Shown in pieces: positions 25,731 through 33,957 of a stretch of 64,000 bases of DNA (positions within the stretch are counted from its first letter, which is position 1; the number at the start of each line of letters is the position of its first letter). The notes beneath the pieces are model-generated. The model was not told where the DNA came from, did not search any database, and saw only the letters and a list, made by a program, of their open reading frames with translations. The stretch spans positions 62,001 to 126,000 of the forward strand of contig CAZMNO010000004.1 in the NCBI GenBank assembly GCA_964567685.1, read 5' to 3'. This DNA comes from UBA5972 sp964567685. Its GTDB lineage: Bacteria > Pseudomonadota > Alphaproteobacteria > Rhodobacterales > Rhodobacteraceae. Position numbers and translations under genes: made by a program.

Positions 25731-25748
25731 TACCAATGTTATACCAAT
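25731..25748 (-). promoter_or_regulatory. Candidate GntR operator: tandem TACCAAT repeats
   Basis: TACCAAT at 25731-25737 and 25742-25748, an 11-base period, in the 179-base gap between gntR and the divergent oxidoreductase. Read on the minus strand it is ATTGGTATAACATTGGTA, which matches the element before amt at 15 of 18 positions. The position immediately outside gntR fits autoregulation. Function inferred. Confidence 0.55.
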
Positions 25749-25888
25749 AATAGATTTCTTACAAGAAAAATGTGTTATTTGGATCAGAAGTGGTTGATTT
25801 TTGGCACGGGCTTTGGAAGTATACCGGAGGACAGAGGATTCAAGGGTCGGCAAAGCTGCGCGATCTCGGGTAAAAGGGGACTTATTGA

Positions 25889-27232
25889 ATGGCATTTCCT
25901 GAACATGCTCAGTACCTGATCATCGGCGCCGGAATACACGGTTTGTCGACGGCTTGGAAGCTGGCAGAACGTCTCGCTGAAAGGGGCGAGAGCGTTGAAG
26001 GGCGGATCGTTGTAATTGAAAAAAGCGGGATCGCATCCGGCGCGTCGGGAATTGCGTGCGGTGTTGTGCGCAACAATTACTTCCAGCCGGCCATGCGCAA
26101 ACTGATGGCGCATTCGGTCGGAATCTGGGAAAGCGACCCGGAAATGCTGAGCTACCATCCGGTTGGCTACATGCAGATTTCTTCAGAATCGATGCGTGAT
26201 GATGTGCATACGATTTATGAACAGCAGCAGGCCATCGGCTATGAAAGCGAATTCATCGAAGGTGCCGAGGCTTCCGACGCCTACATGAAAAACCTGTTCA
26301 GCGACTGGCAGGCGCAGGGCATTACCTCGGTCCTGCATGAAAAGCGCGGCGGCTATTCCAACAACACCAAATCCATGTACGGGATTGCCAACAAGGTTGA
26401 ATCCCTTGGCGTGCGGATCATTTCCGGGGTCGAGGTCAAAAGCCTCAATCAGGAGAGCGGCTCAAGCTCTATCCAGTCCGTTGACACGAACAAAGGCACG
26501 ATCAGCTGCGAACGTCTGATCATCGCTCCCGGCCCCTGGGCGCGTGATTTCTGGGATATGCTGGGAATGCCCAAGCAGATCACGGTCAAGGATCTGGACG
26601 GCAATGTTCACAACGATGTCGACATGTGGCGATTCTGGCAACTGGAGGAGGGCGTTCTTCAGGTTGAACCTGAAATGCTGCAAACCAATGACGGCAAAGT
26701 GCCGCCGGTGATCCACGTTGATACCGACGCGCCGCTGATGTCGGATGTGGACGGTTCGCTAATCACCGACGAAATGTGGGGCATCTACTACAAGCCCGAC
26801 TGGCATTTTGGCGGCATTCAGGGCGGTGCGTCGCCATACAAGGTGGAAACGCCGGTCGATAAGGTTGCGATTGATCCTTATGGCCCGTCATCGCCCGAAT
26901 TCGTGGCATCGGATCACTTTGCCCATATGTGGGTGTCGGCATTGGCTCATTGCCACAAACGGTTCGAAGGCATGATGCCCAAATATCATCGTGAAGCATC
27001 CGGCGGCATTGGTTGCTTTACCGCCGACAGTTTCCCGGTTTTCGACCATTTCCATGAAAACGCCACCCTGATCGCGGATTCAAACCACGGCTGGAAAATG
27101 CTGGGTGTCGGCCATCTGATTGCTGATGAAGTTTTAGGGCAAGAGCAGGATCTGTTGAAGCCATTCCGGTTTAGCAGGTTTGAAAAAGGGGAACTTCACC
27201 CCGTTTCGAACAGCCCATACCCATGGAGCTGA
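25889..27232 (+). CDS. FAD-dependent oxidoreductase of the D-amino-acid/sarcosine oxidase (DAO) family, role unassigned
   Basis: A 447-residue flavoprotein with FAD motif GAGIHG (13-18) in YLIIGAGIHGLSTAWKLA, an ASGASG loop, and the C-terminal DSNHGWKMLGVGHLIADE segment of DAO enzymes. It shares only the family fold with the SoxB-type subunit in this window. It is the first gene of the gmaS-mgsABC operon, starting at ATG 25889 with AGGGG upstream, and ends 58 bases before gmaS. The indirect N-methylglutamate pathway has no known step for it. Plausible substrates are other N-methyl amino acids or amines. It is not the flavin-dependent Tmm. Confidence 0.8.
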   Translation: MAFPEHAQYLIIGAGIHGLSTAWKLAERLAERGESVEGRIVVIEKSGIASGASGIACGVVRNNYFQPAMRKLMAHSVGIWESDPEMLSYHPVGYMQISSESMRDDVHTIYEQQQAIGYESEFIEGAEASDAYMKNLFSDWQAQGITSVLHEKRGGYSNNTKSMYGIANKVESLGVRIISGVEVKSLNQESGSSSIQSVDTNKGTISCERLIIAPGPWARDFWDMLGMPKQITVKDLDGNVHNDVDMWRFWQLEEGVLQVEPEMLQTNDGKVPPVIHVDTDAPLMSDVDGSLITDEMWGIYYKPDWHFGGIQGGASPYKVETPVDKVAIDPYGPSSPEFVASDHFAHMWVSALAHCHKRFEGMMPKYHREASGGIGCFTADSFPVFDHFHENATLIADSNHGWKMLGVGHLIADEVLGQEQDLLKPFRFSRFEKGELHPVSNSPYPWS

Positions 27233-27290
27233 GTTTACTCAAAAGCGGGGCGACGGCCCTCAAGTAGATATACCAAAAGGGAGAAAGAAA

Positions 27291-28769
27291 TTGGCCTTAA
27301 CTGACCTGGAAAGATTTGTAGACGCGCCGGGGCGTGACGAGAAAATCAAACAAGTCCGTGAGATGATCGATTCAATGGGGATCGAATACCTCTATCTGCA
27401 ATTCGTGTCGGTCACTGGCAAGATCATGGGTAAGGGCATCCCGTCAGACCATTGGGAAGCTGTTGCCAAAAAGGGCTTCCAGTTGGTTTACGGCGCGACT
27501 GTCAACCTGTTCACTGACCGTGCTGGCAATTATCTGGGTTATGGCCCGGAAGCTGCAGAGCTGGTCGGTATTCCCGAGCCGGAAACCTTCATGCAACTGC
27601 CCTGGGCACCGACTATTGGCCGGATGTACTCCACCCTGTTTCGCAACCGCGAGGAAAAGGAAAACCCGGGCGGTTATCTGACCTCGGACGGGCGCGGCAA
27701 CCTGCGCCGGATGCACGAAGAATTTGAGAAAAAGCATGGCCGTAAGCTCAGGATCGGCACCGAGCCGGAAATGATGTGGCTGAAATACGACGAGAACGGC
27801 AAGCCGAATGATGGCTTCTCCAAGCCATACTGTTATCACATCGATCAGTTTGAATCACTGCGCCCCGTGTCGATGCAGGTGATCCGTTACGCCCGCAAGA
27901 TGGGGCTGGATATGATCCAGGGCGACCACGAGGATGCGCCGGGCCAGCTGGAGCTCAACTGGATGTTCGATGACGTTCTGCGCAATGCAGACCGTCTGAC
28001 AACCTATCGCCAGATTTGTGCGCAGGTTGCGCGTGAGCATGGCATTTTCGCCTGTTTCATGACCAAGCCGTTTGAAGGCGTTTCCGCCTCGGGTTGCCAC
28101 CACAACATGAGCCTGTGGCGCGGCGGTGAGGACGAGCTGGTTCGGTGCGGCAACGATGTCGACAACCTGCCGGGCATGCCTGACAACTACATGTACGTCA
28201 AAGGCGGCGAGAACACCTTCATGCCTGATGATGACGACCCGCAGATGCCAGGCAAAGAAGGTCTGGAAGCAATCGGCGGGGTGGTTCATCACCTTCAGGC
28301 GCTGACTGCGATCGGTTCTTCGACCGTGAACTCCTACCGTCGCCTGTGGGACACGGGCTTCTGGGCACCTGTTTTCGCTGACTGGGGCTTCCAGAACCGC
28401 ACAACAGGTCTTCGCGTTTCGGCACCAGGCCGGTTCGAATACCGTTCGGTTGACTCGATGGTTAACCCGTATCTGATGGGATCGACCTTGTTGGCGGCCA
28501 TGGATGACGGCATCGACAATCAGCTTGATCCGGGCGAGCCGGAAGAGCGTAACATCTATGAGGCAATCAAGGCCGGCAAGCAGGTCAAGAAGCTGCCGAT
28601 GTCGCTTGGTGAAGCTCTTGAACATCTTGAAAACAGCGAAGTTGTTCAGCGCGGCTTGCCGGGTGAAATGTATCGCCTGTTCCACGAGTACAAGTCGGAT
28701 GAATACGCTCGCTTCATGGCCACCGTGACCGAGTGGGACAAAGACACTTACATGGAATGCCTGCCTTAA
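27291..28769 (+). CDS. gmaS: Gamma-glutamylmethylamide synthetase (glutamine synthetase-like)
   Basis: A 492-residue glutamine-synthetase-fold ligase that uses ATP to join glutamate and methylamine into gamma-glutamylmethylamide. Landmarks are IEYLYLQFVSVTGKIMGKGIP, the metal site GTEPEMMW, the ATP/glutamate loop GVSASGCHHNMSLW (GS usually has NGSGMHVHQS), and NRTTGLRVSAPGRFEYRSVDSM. The start is TTG 27291 with AAAAGGGAG in front; the longer frame into the upstream gene is not plausible. Placement directly before mgsABC separates it from housekeeping glnA. It is the marker gene of indirect methylamine use. Confidence 0.92.
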   Translation: MALTDLERFVDAPGRDEKIKQVREMIDSMGIEYLYLQFVSVTGKIMGKGIPSDHWEAVAKKGFQLVYGATVNLFTDRAGNYLGYGPEAAELVGIPEPETFMQLPWAPTIGRMYSTLFRNREEKENPGGYLTSDGRGNLRRMHEEFEKKHGRKLRIGTEPEMMWLKYDENGKPNDGFSKPYCYHIDQFESLRPVSMQVIRYARKMGLDMIQGDHEDAPGQLELNWMFDDVLRNADRLTTYRQICAQVAREHGIFACFMTKPFEGVSASGCHHNMSLWRGGEDELVRCGNDVDNLPGMPDNYMYVKGGENTFMPDDDDPQMPGKEGLEAIGGVVHHLQALTAIGSSTVNSYRRLWDTGFWAPVFADWGFQNRTTGLRVSAPGRFEYRSVDSMVNPYLMGSTLLAAMDDGIDNQLDPGEPEERNIYEAIKAGKQVKKLPMSLGEALEHLENSEVVQRGLPGEMYRLFHEYKSDEYARFMATVTEWDKDTYMECLP

Positions 28770-28787
28770 GGCCTTTCATAATGCATC

Positions 28788-28808
28788 GGCGGGCTGAAAA
28801 AGCCCGCC
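28788..28808 (+). other. Hairpin between gmaS and mgsA
   Basis: GGCGGGCT, loop GAAAA, AGCCCGCC: a perfect 8-base-pair GC stem 18 bases after the gmaS stop. No T tract follows, so it is probably not a full terminator. In an otherwise continuous operon such an element could stabilise the upstream mRNA or reduce read-through. Inferred. Confidence 0.5.
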
Positions 28809-28845
28809 AACTCCACCACGCTAACAAAAGGAGGCGCATCTCAAA

Positions 28846-29781
28846 ATGTGCGGAATTGCAGGACTAATTCACAAGGGCAAAAGCTCCAACGTCGGTGGTG
28901 AAATGACCGCGATGTTGCAGGCCCTCAAGCACCGTGGGCCGGATAGCACCGGCTATGCGGTATATGGCGAGCCGACCAAGGGCGATTATATCATGCGCGT
29001 CAACGTCGCCGAAGCCGAGGATATGGACAAAGGCCGCGGTATTCACAAGGTGATCGAAGACCGTATTGCCCTGATTGATACTATTCTGGAAGAAAACGGA
29101 GCCAAGGTTAAATCCAAGGAATCCGCAACAGAATACGCGCTTCGCTACGTTCTGAGCCACGACGGCGATACGTCTACGATGGCCGCTCAGATCGAAGAAG
29201 CCGATGGGGTTGAGATCATGTCGATGGGCAATGGCCTTGAACTGATCAAAGACCTTGGTGATGCCGCTGATGTTGCCGAGCTTTACGGCCTGAACGACTT
29301 TACCGGCACGCACGGCATCGGCCACACCCGTATGGCAACAGAATCGGATGTTGATATCCGTTCGGCCCACCCCTACTGGGCGTTTCCCTACAACGACGTC
29401 AGTGTTGTCCATAACGGCCAGATCACAAACTATTGGATCATGCGCCGCCAGATGGAACGCAAGGGTCATCGTTTCATGTCGAACTGTGATTCCGAGTTGC
29501 TGGCTGTTTATACCGCGCACAACTTGTCAAATGGCATGGCTCTGGAAGACAGCCTCAAAAACTCGATAGAGGAAATCGACGGCGTGTTCACCTATCTGGT
29601 TGCCACTAAAGACCAGTTGGGTATGGCCAAGGACACGATGGCTGCCAAGCCGCTCGTGCTTTACGAAAGCGATGATCTGATCGCCATGGCCAGCGAAGAA
29701 GTCGCCATTCGCGCGATCCTTCCACAAGAAATTGACACAACAGATCCCTACGACGAGGAGGTCCGGGTATGGCAAGCGTAA
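28846..29781 (+). CDS. mgsA: N-methylglutamate synthase subunit A (class II glutamine amidotransferase domain)
   Basis: A 311-residue Ntn-type amidotransferase with the catalytic Cys2 at the processed N-terminus (MCGIAGLIHKGKS). It also has LKHRGPDSTGYAVYG, FTGTHGIGHTRMATESDVD and HNGQITNYWIMRRQMERKGHRF, all standard for the class II fold. In glutamate synthase this domain hydrolyses glutamine; here it is expected to release methylamine from gamma-glutamylmethylamide and channel it. A strong AGGAGG lies 11 bases upstream. It overlaps mgsB by 13 bases. Equivalent to GlxB in rhizobial glx operons. Confidence 0.9.
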   Translation: MCGIAGLIHKGKSSNVGGEMTAMLQALKHRGPDSTGYAVYGEPTKGDYIMRVNVAEAEDMDKGRGIHKVIEDRIALIDTILEENGAKVKSKESATEYALRYVLSHDGDTSTMAAQIEEADGVEIMSMGNGLELIKDLGDAADVAELYGLNDFTGTHGIGHTRMATESDVDIRSAHPYWAFPYNDVSVVHNGQITNYWIMRRQMERKGHRFMSNCDSELLAVYTAHNLSNGMALEDSLKNSIEEIDGVFTYLVATKDQLGMAKDTMAAKPLVLYESDDLIAMASEEVAIRAILPQEIDTTDPYDEEVRVWQA

Positions 29782-30638
29782 GTGACGCTGAACTCAAGCA
29801 AATGACCCAGGAAGAGCGCGTGACCGCGCTCGGAATGCGCACCGACCAGCTGACTGGCCGGGCAATGCGCATCGAATTCAACCCGGACGAAGAGGAACGG
29901 TTTGAATATCCCTGGGCACCGACGGTGGATTTCAACAAACGCACCGAACTGGATGTTGACGATCTGACCACAACCGAAGCCAACACCCGCATTCGCGAGC
30001 TGATGGCAGAAGGGTATGGCACAATCGTGATCAAGAACCCGCGCGGCAAGCACTCGCTGGGCGTTGGTATCCTGACACGTCTGAACCTGATCATCGAAGG
30101 CTCTCTGGGATATTTCGGCGTCGGCCTGATCGACGGGCCGAACGTGACCATCAACGGTCGGGTCGGCTGGTCTTGCGGTGAAAACATGCTGGCAGGGACC
30201 GTTGTTGTCCAAAAAAACGCCGGTTCAACATTTGGCGCTGCGATCCGTGGCGGTGATCTGGTTTCCAAGGGCTCGGTTGGCTCTCGGACAGGTATCGACC
30301 AGAAGGGTGGCACGATCATCGTTGGTGGTGACACCGGCGCCTTGACCGGGTTCATGATGCAGCGTGGCCGCATGATCATCTGCGGTAATGCTGGCAAGAA
30401 CCTTGGTGACTCGATGTATGACGGCACCATCTATGTTGGCGGTGAGATCCAGTCTTGCGGTGTTGATGCGGTTCCCGGTGAACTGACTGACACCGACAAG
30501 GCCTGGCTGACCCGCAAGCTGACGCAATATGGTCTTCTGCCGGAAAATGGCGTGGATCATTTCAAAAAGATCGTCGCTGGTCGCCAACTCTGGAACTACG
30601 ACAATCTTGAACCTTCTGAGAAGAAAATCGTTCTCTGA
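29769..30638 (+). CDS. mgsB: N-methylglutamate synthase subunit B (GltB C-terminal GXGXG-like domain)
   Basis: A 289-residue protein matching the C-terminal right-handed beta-helix of glutamate synthase (GXGXG repeats): GYGTIVIKNPRGKHSLGVG, NVTINGRVGWSCGENM, GAAIRGGDLVSKGSVGSRTG, GGTIIVGGDTGALTGFMMQ, GNAGKNLGDSMYDG. This domain is structural in GltB and holds the other domains together; here it is a separate subunit. GAGGAGG lies just before the ATG. It is translationally coupled to mgsA and followed 21 bases later by mgsC. Confidence 0.9.
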   Translation: MASVSDAELKQMTQEERVTALGMRTDQLTGRAMRIEFNPDEEERFEYPWAPTVDFNKRTELDVDDLTTTEANTRIRELMAEGYGTIVIKNPRGKHSLGVGILTRLNLIIEGSLGYFGVGLIDGPNVTINGRVGWSCGENMLAGTVVVQKNAGSTFGAAIRGGDLVSKGSVGSRTGIDQKGGTIIVGGDTGALTGFMMQRGRMIICGNAGKNLGDSMYDGTIYVGGEIQSCGVDAVPGELTDTDKAWLTRKLTQYGLLPENGVDHFKKIVAGRQLWNYDNLEPSEKKIVL

Positions 30639-30659
30639 CGAGCGGAAAGGAAAAGTAAA

Positions 30660-32024
30660 ATGGCTGATGGTGACATCAAAACAAAGAAGCCGCTCGATCG
30701 TGATACGACGCGGATGGGGAACAGCTTCATCTTCCCCCCCCATGTTATGGACGACATCCATATCAAATCGGAACTCGGGCGTTACCGGATGCGGGGTTTC
30801 TCGCTTTTCAAGAAAATCCCGCATTGGGATGATCTGACATTCATGCCCGGCACACTGACCCGGTTCGTGATCGAAGGCTATCGTGAGAAATGCGAAACCA
30901 AGACGATCATTGGCCCGCGTGCCAAGCGACCGCTGGAGCTCGATATTCCGATCTACGTGACCGGGATGAGCTTTGGCGCTCTGTCTTATGAGGCAAAAAC
31001 AGCACTTGCACGTGGCGCGACCATGGCGGGAACAGCAACCTGTTCCGGTGAAGGTGGGATGATCCCGGATGAGCGCCGGTATTCCTCGAAATGGTTCTAC
31101 CAGTGCATTCAGTCACGCTATGGCTTTAACCCGAACCATCTGGTTCTGGCTGACGGTGTTGAATTCTTCATCGGCCAGGGTTGTAAAGTTGGCCTTGGCG
31201 GCCACCTGATGGGTCAGAAAGTGACCGACCAGGTTGCTGAAATGCGCTCGCTTCCTGCCGGTATCGACCAGCGGTCACCTGCCCGTCACCCCGACTGGCT
31301 GGGACCGGACGATCTGGCGCTGAAGATCCAGGAAATCCGCGAAGCCACCGACTGGCAGATTCCGATCCAGCTGAAACTGGGTGCGGCACGTGTCTATGAC
31401 GACGTTCGCATGGCGGTGAAATGTGATCCGGATTCGATTTATATCGACGGTATGGAAGGTTCGACCGGCGCTGGTCCGCACCTTGCAACCGAAGATACCG
31501 GTATCCCAGGCATGGCCGGTATCCGTCAGGCGCGTAAAGCGATTGATGATCTTGGCAAGCGCGGCGAGATCAGCCTTGTTTATGCAGGCGGTATCCGCAA
31601 CGGTGCCGATGTTGCCAAAGCCATCGCTTTGGGTGCAGACGCAATTGCCATCGGTCACTCTGTGATGATGGCGCTGAACTGCAACAAGGATATTCCGGAA
31701 GCCAACTACGAGGAAGAAGTCGGGCAACCGGCTGGCTATTGCTACAACTGTCATACCGGTCGTTGCCCGGTTGGCGTTGCCACGCAAGACCCGGTACTTC
31801 GCCAGCGTCTTGACCCGGATGAAGCTGCAGAACGCGTTTACAACTTCTTGCATACGCTGACCATCGAGGCTCAGCTGTTTGCACGCGCTTGTGGTAAAAC
31901 CCATGTTCATAGTCTTGAGCCGGAAGATCTGGCAGCCCTGACAATGGAAGCTTCTGCTATGGCAGGCGTTCCATTGGCCGGCACCAACCATACGGTTGGC
32001 GTCGAAGACTATCATCACCTGTAA
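30660..32024 (+). CDS. mgsC: N-methylglutamate synthase subunit C (FMN/iron-sulfur glutamate synthase domain)
   Basis: A 454-residue protein corresponding to the FMN-binding synthase domain of GltB, where 2-oxoglutarate and the incoming amine are reductively joined. It shows PIYVTGMSFGALSYEAKTALARGA, GEGGMIPDERRY, LKLGAARVYDDVRMAVKCDP, the FMN phosphate site IYIDGMEGSTGAGPH, and the Fe-S cysteines in CYNCHTGRCPVGVATQDP. It completes MgsABC. AAGGA precedes the ATG. Three unassigned genes follow with only 12, 4 and -4 base spacing, suggesting they belong to the same transcript. Confidence 0.92.
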   Translation: MADGDIKTKKPLDRDTTRMGNSFIFPPHVMDDIHIKSELGRYRMRGFSLFKKIPHWDDLTFMPGTLTRFVIEGYREKCETKTIIGPRAKRPLELDIPIYVTGMSFGALSYEAKTALARGATMAGTATCSGEGGMIPDERRYSSKWFYQCIQSRYGFNPNHLVLADGVEFFIGQGCKVGLGGHLMGQKVTDQVAEMRSLPAGIDQRSPARHPDWLGPDDLALKIQEIREATDWQIPIQLKLGAARVYDDVRMAVKCDPDSIYIDGMEGSTGAGPHLATEDTGIPGMAGIRQARKAIDDLGKRGEISLVYAGGIRNGADVAKAIALGADAIAIGHSVMMALNCNKDIPEANYEEEVGQPAGYCYNCHTGRCPVGVATQDPVLRQRLDPDEAAERVYNFLHTLTIEAQLFARACGKTHVHSLEPEDLAALTMEASAMAGVPLAGTNHTVGVEDYHHL

Positions 32025-32036
32025 GGAGCAAGGAAA

Positions 32037-32450
32037 ATGGCTGGAACACAGTACAGAGGCTCGGAAATTACGGATGTTGATCAGTTCATCAACGACAGCG
32101 CCGGGCTTGAATCAGAACGTGAAAAGGAAATCGGCCAGCACATCGGGTATCGTTACGACGTTAACCTTGTGCCGGACTATGCCCGCATCACGCCGTTTCT
32201 GACGAAATACATGGAAGTCATGGGTTGGGATGATCTCAACTGGCTGGAGGACATCCACATGGGTTACGAAGATGGTGCCCCTGCGGTGTTTGACCGGAAT
32301 AACAACGGCTGGGTATCTATCCCTGAATCCATTGAACTTCCGGATAATCAGCAAGATCGTGATATGATTGCGCGCGAACTTCTGCTTAAATTCCAGATGT
32401 CGGACCGGCACCCGCTGGTCGCGCTCAGGAAAGCTTATATGAAGTTCTGA
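32037..32450 (+). CDS. Unassigned 137-aa acidic protein following mgsC
   Basis: I recognise no family. The protein is soluble and acidic, with no cysteines and no membrane or signal segment. Segments include DVDQFINDSAGLESEREKEIGQHIGYRYD, ITPFLTKYMEVMGWDDLNWLEDIHMGYEDGAP, DRNNNGWVSIPESIELPDNQQDRDMIARELLLKFQMSDRHPL. The strong site AAGGAGCAAGGAAA, 12 bases after mgsC, and codon use like its neighbours show it is expressed with MgsABC. It could be an assembly or accessory subunit of the synthase. That is inference from position. Confidence 0.75.
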   Translation: MAGTQYRGSEITDVDQFINDSAGLESEREKEIGQHIGYRYDVNLVPDYARITPFLTKYMEVMGWDDLNWLEDIHMGYEDGAPAVFDRNNNGWVSIPESIELPDNQQDRDMIARELLLKFQMSDRHPLVALRKAYMKF

Positions 32451-32454
32451 AAAA

Positions 32455-33303
32455 ATGCCGCGCCCGCTTGAAATTGCCTGTCTGCAAACACGACCAATGG
32501 CGGATTTTACCTCCGCTCTGGAAGAGGCCCTGCCAATGGCCGAAGCAGCAGTTCAAGCGGGCGCGGTTTTCATTTTTCTGCCCGAATATTGTGGCGGCCT
32601 GAAAAGCGAAGGGTCCGCATTGGCGCCACCGGCGGAAACCGAGGACGCCCATCCCTTTCTAAAGGCCTTTCGCGATTTCGCCCGCGACCATGCTGTATGG
32701 GTCATGCTTGGCTCAATTGCGATAAGGGCGAATGGCGAAAAAATCATCAACCGCGGTTACGTGATTGACGGAGAAGGCAATATCGCCAGCCGATACGATA
32801 AAATCCATTTGTTTGATGTGCAGATATCGAAAGACGAAGTTTACCGCGAAAGCACACGCGTGCTGGCTGGCGGTCAGGCCGTGTTGATTGACACGCCTTT
32901 CGGGCGTATCGGCCATACGATTTGCTACGATCTGAGGTTCCCGCGTCTTTATCGTGAACTGGCGCAGGCCGGTGCCGAGATAATAGCGGTTCCCGCGGCA
33001 TTCGTTAAAAAGACGGGTGAAGCGCACTGGCATGTTCTGAACCGCGCCCGCGCGATCGAAAACGGCGTTTTCATCATTTCACCTTGCGCCATTGGCGCCA
33101 TTCCCGGTGGCGGCGAAAGCTATGGTCACAGTCTGGTGGTCGGCCCCTGGGGTGATATCATCGCTGATGGCGGCAATCTCGCGGGGGTTGTTCGGGCCAG
33201 TATTGATCTGGACAAAGTGGAAGCAACGCGCGCCCGCATTCCAAGCCTGAGCCATGACCGCCCTTATACCGGCATCAACAAAAATAACAGGAGTGTCGCA
33301 TGA
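32455..33303 (+). CDS. Carbon-nitrogen hydrolase (nitrilase superfamily, Nit-like amidase)
   Basis: A 282-residue amidase with the Glu-Lys-Cys triad: Glu44 in FIFLPEYCGG, Lys116 in SRYDKIHLFDVQI, Cys157 in HTICYDLRFPRLYREL. It is closest in character to the Nit1/Nit2 branch, whose members hydrolyse omega-amides such as alpha-ketoglutaramate or deaminated glutathione. It is tightly coupled (4 bases after the 137-aa gene, ATGA overlap with the next). In this operon a gamma-amide of glutamate or ketoglutarate is an attractive substrate, for example a deaminated gamma-glutamylmethylamide by-product; not established. Confidence 0.85.
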   Translation: MPRPLEIACLQTRPMADFTSALEEALPMAEAAVQAGAVFIFLPEYCGGLKSEGSALAPPAETEDAHPFLKAFRDFARDHAVWVMLGSIAIRANGEKIINRGYVIDGEGNIASRYDKIHLFDVQISKDEVYRESTRVLAGGQAVLIDTPFGRIGHTICYDLRFPRLYRELAQAGAEIIAVPAAFVKKTGEAHWHVLNRARAIENGVFIISPCAIGAIPGGGESYGHSLVVGPWGDIIADGGNLAGVVRASIDLDKVEATRARIPSLSHDRPYTGINKNNRSVA

Positions 33304-33881
33304 ATTCCGTTTCCGCCGTCCTGGGTGAGAGCTTTGCCGACCACCCGTTGAAGAACACGTTTCTCAAGTGGCAATGCCTCGTTCGGCAGATCATGATGCG
33401 TGATAATGGTGGGCGGCCTGATGACTCGATCATGCCTGCCGTCATTCTCGCTGGTGAAGACGAGCCTCTGGGGCATATCATTACGATCCTGAACAAATCG
33501 CCGACGGCATCCTTGGGGCCAGAGCTGCGGCATCTGGCCAAGAAGAACATGGATCCGATGCAGCGTCGAAATCAGGCTTTGCAGTTCTTTTCGGCCACTT
33601 ACTATCAGAAACACAAAGAGTTTTCAGATATCCTGACCGCGACTTTCCCTCCGGGATCTGCCGGGGCGGCAAAAATTCGCGATGCCGATCGGTGTACTTT
33701 GGTGTTCGAAGCCTATGGCCAAAGGTTCGATCTGGACTGCAAAGTCTGGCGACTTGCACCGCATAACCCTCTGCATGAGGCAACCCTCGCCCACAACCGC
33801 CTGTTCAACCCGGGTATCCCCGATGACACTGTCGTATTGGGATTTGAGCCGAATTGGGATAATTCTTCTTCCACCAACTAA
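33300..33881 (+). CDS. Unassigned 193-aa protein coupled to the amidase
   Basis: No family is recognised. It is soluble, with no signal peptide. Notable segments: ADHPLKNTFLKWQCLVRQIMMRDNGGRP, PAVILAGEDEPLGHIITILNK, FFSATYYQKHKEFSDILTATFPPGSAGAAKIRDADRCTLVFEAYGQRFDLDC. The ATG overlaps the amidase stop by four bases, which indicates translational coupling and a shared function. It is the last gene before the 76-base gap to tmm. A short C-terminal Ser-rich tail ends the protein. Confidence 0.72.
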   Translation: MNSVSAVLGESFADHPLKNTFLKWQCLVRQIMMRDNGGRPDDSIMPAVILAGEDEPLGHIITILNKSPTASLGPELRHLAKKNMDPMQRRNQALQFFSATYYQKHKEFSDILTATFPPGSAGAAKIRDADRCTLVFEAYGQRFDLDCKVWRLAPHNPLHEATLAHNRLFNPGIPDDTVVLGFEPNWDNSSSTN

Positions 33882-33957
33882 GAATCAGTGGGGCCTAATT
33901 CGCCTGCATCTGTAGTCTGAGTGTGAATAATACGACTGATAAAGAGGGAAGAAATCA

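Noticed and set aside
25794..25822. TTGATT-N17-AAGTAT as promoter of the gmaS operon
   Set aside because: Spacing is ideal but the -10 matches only half of the consensus, so it is too weak to annotate.
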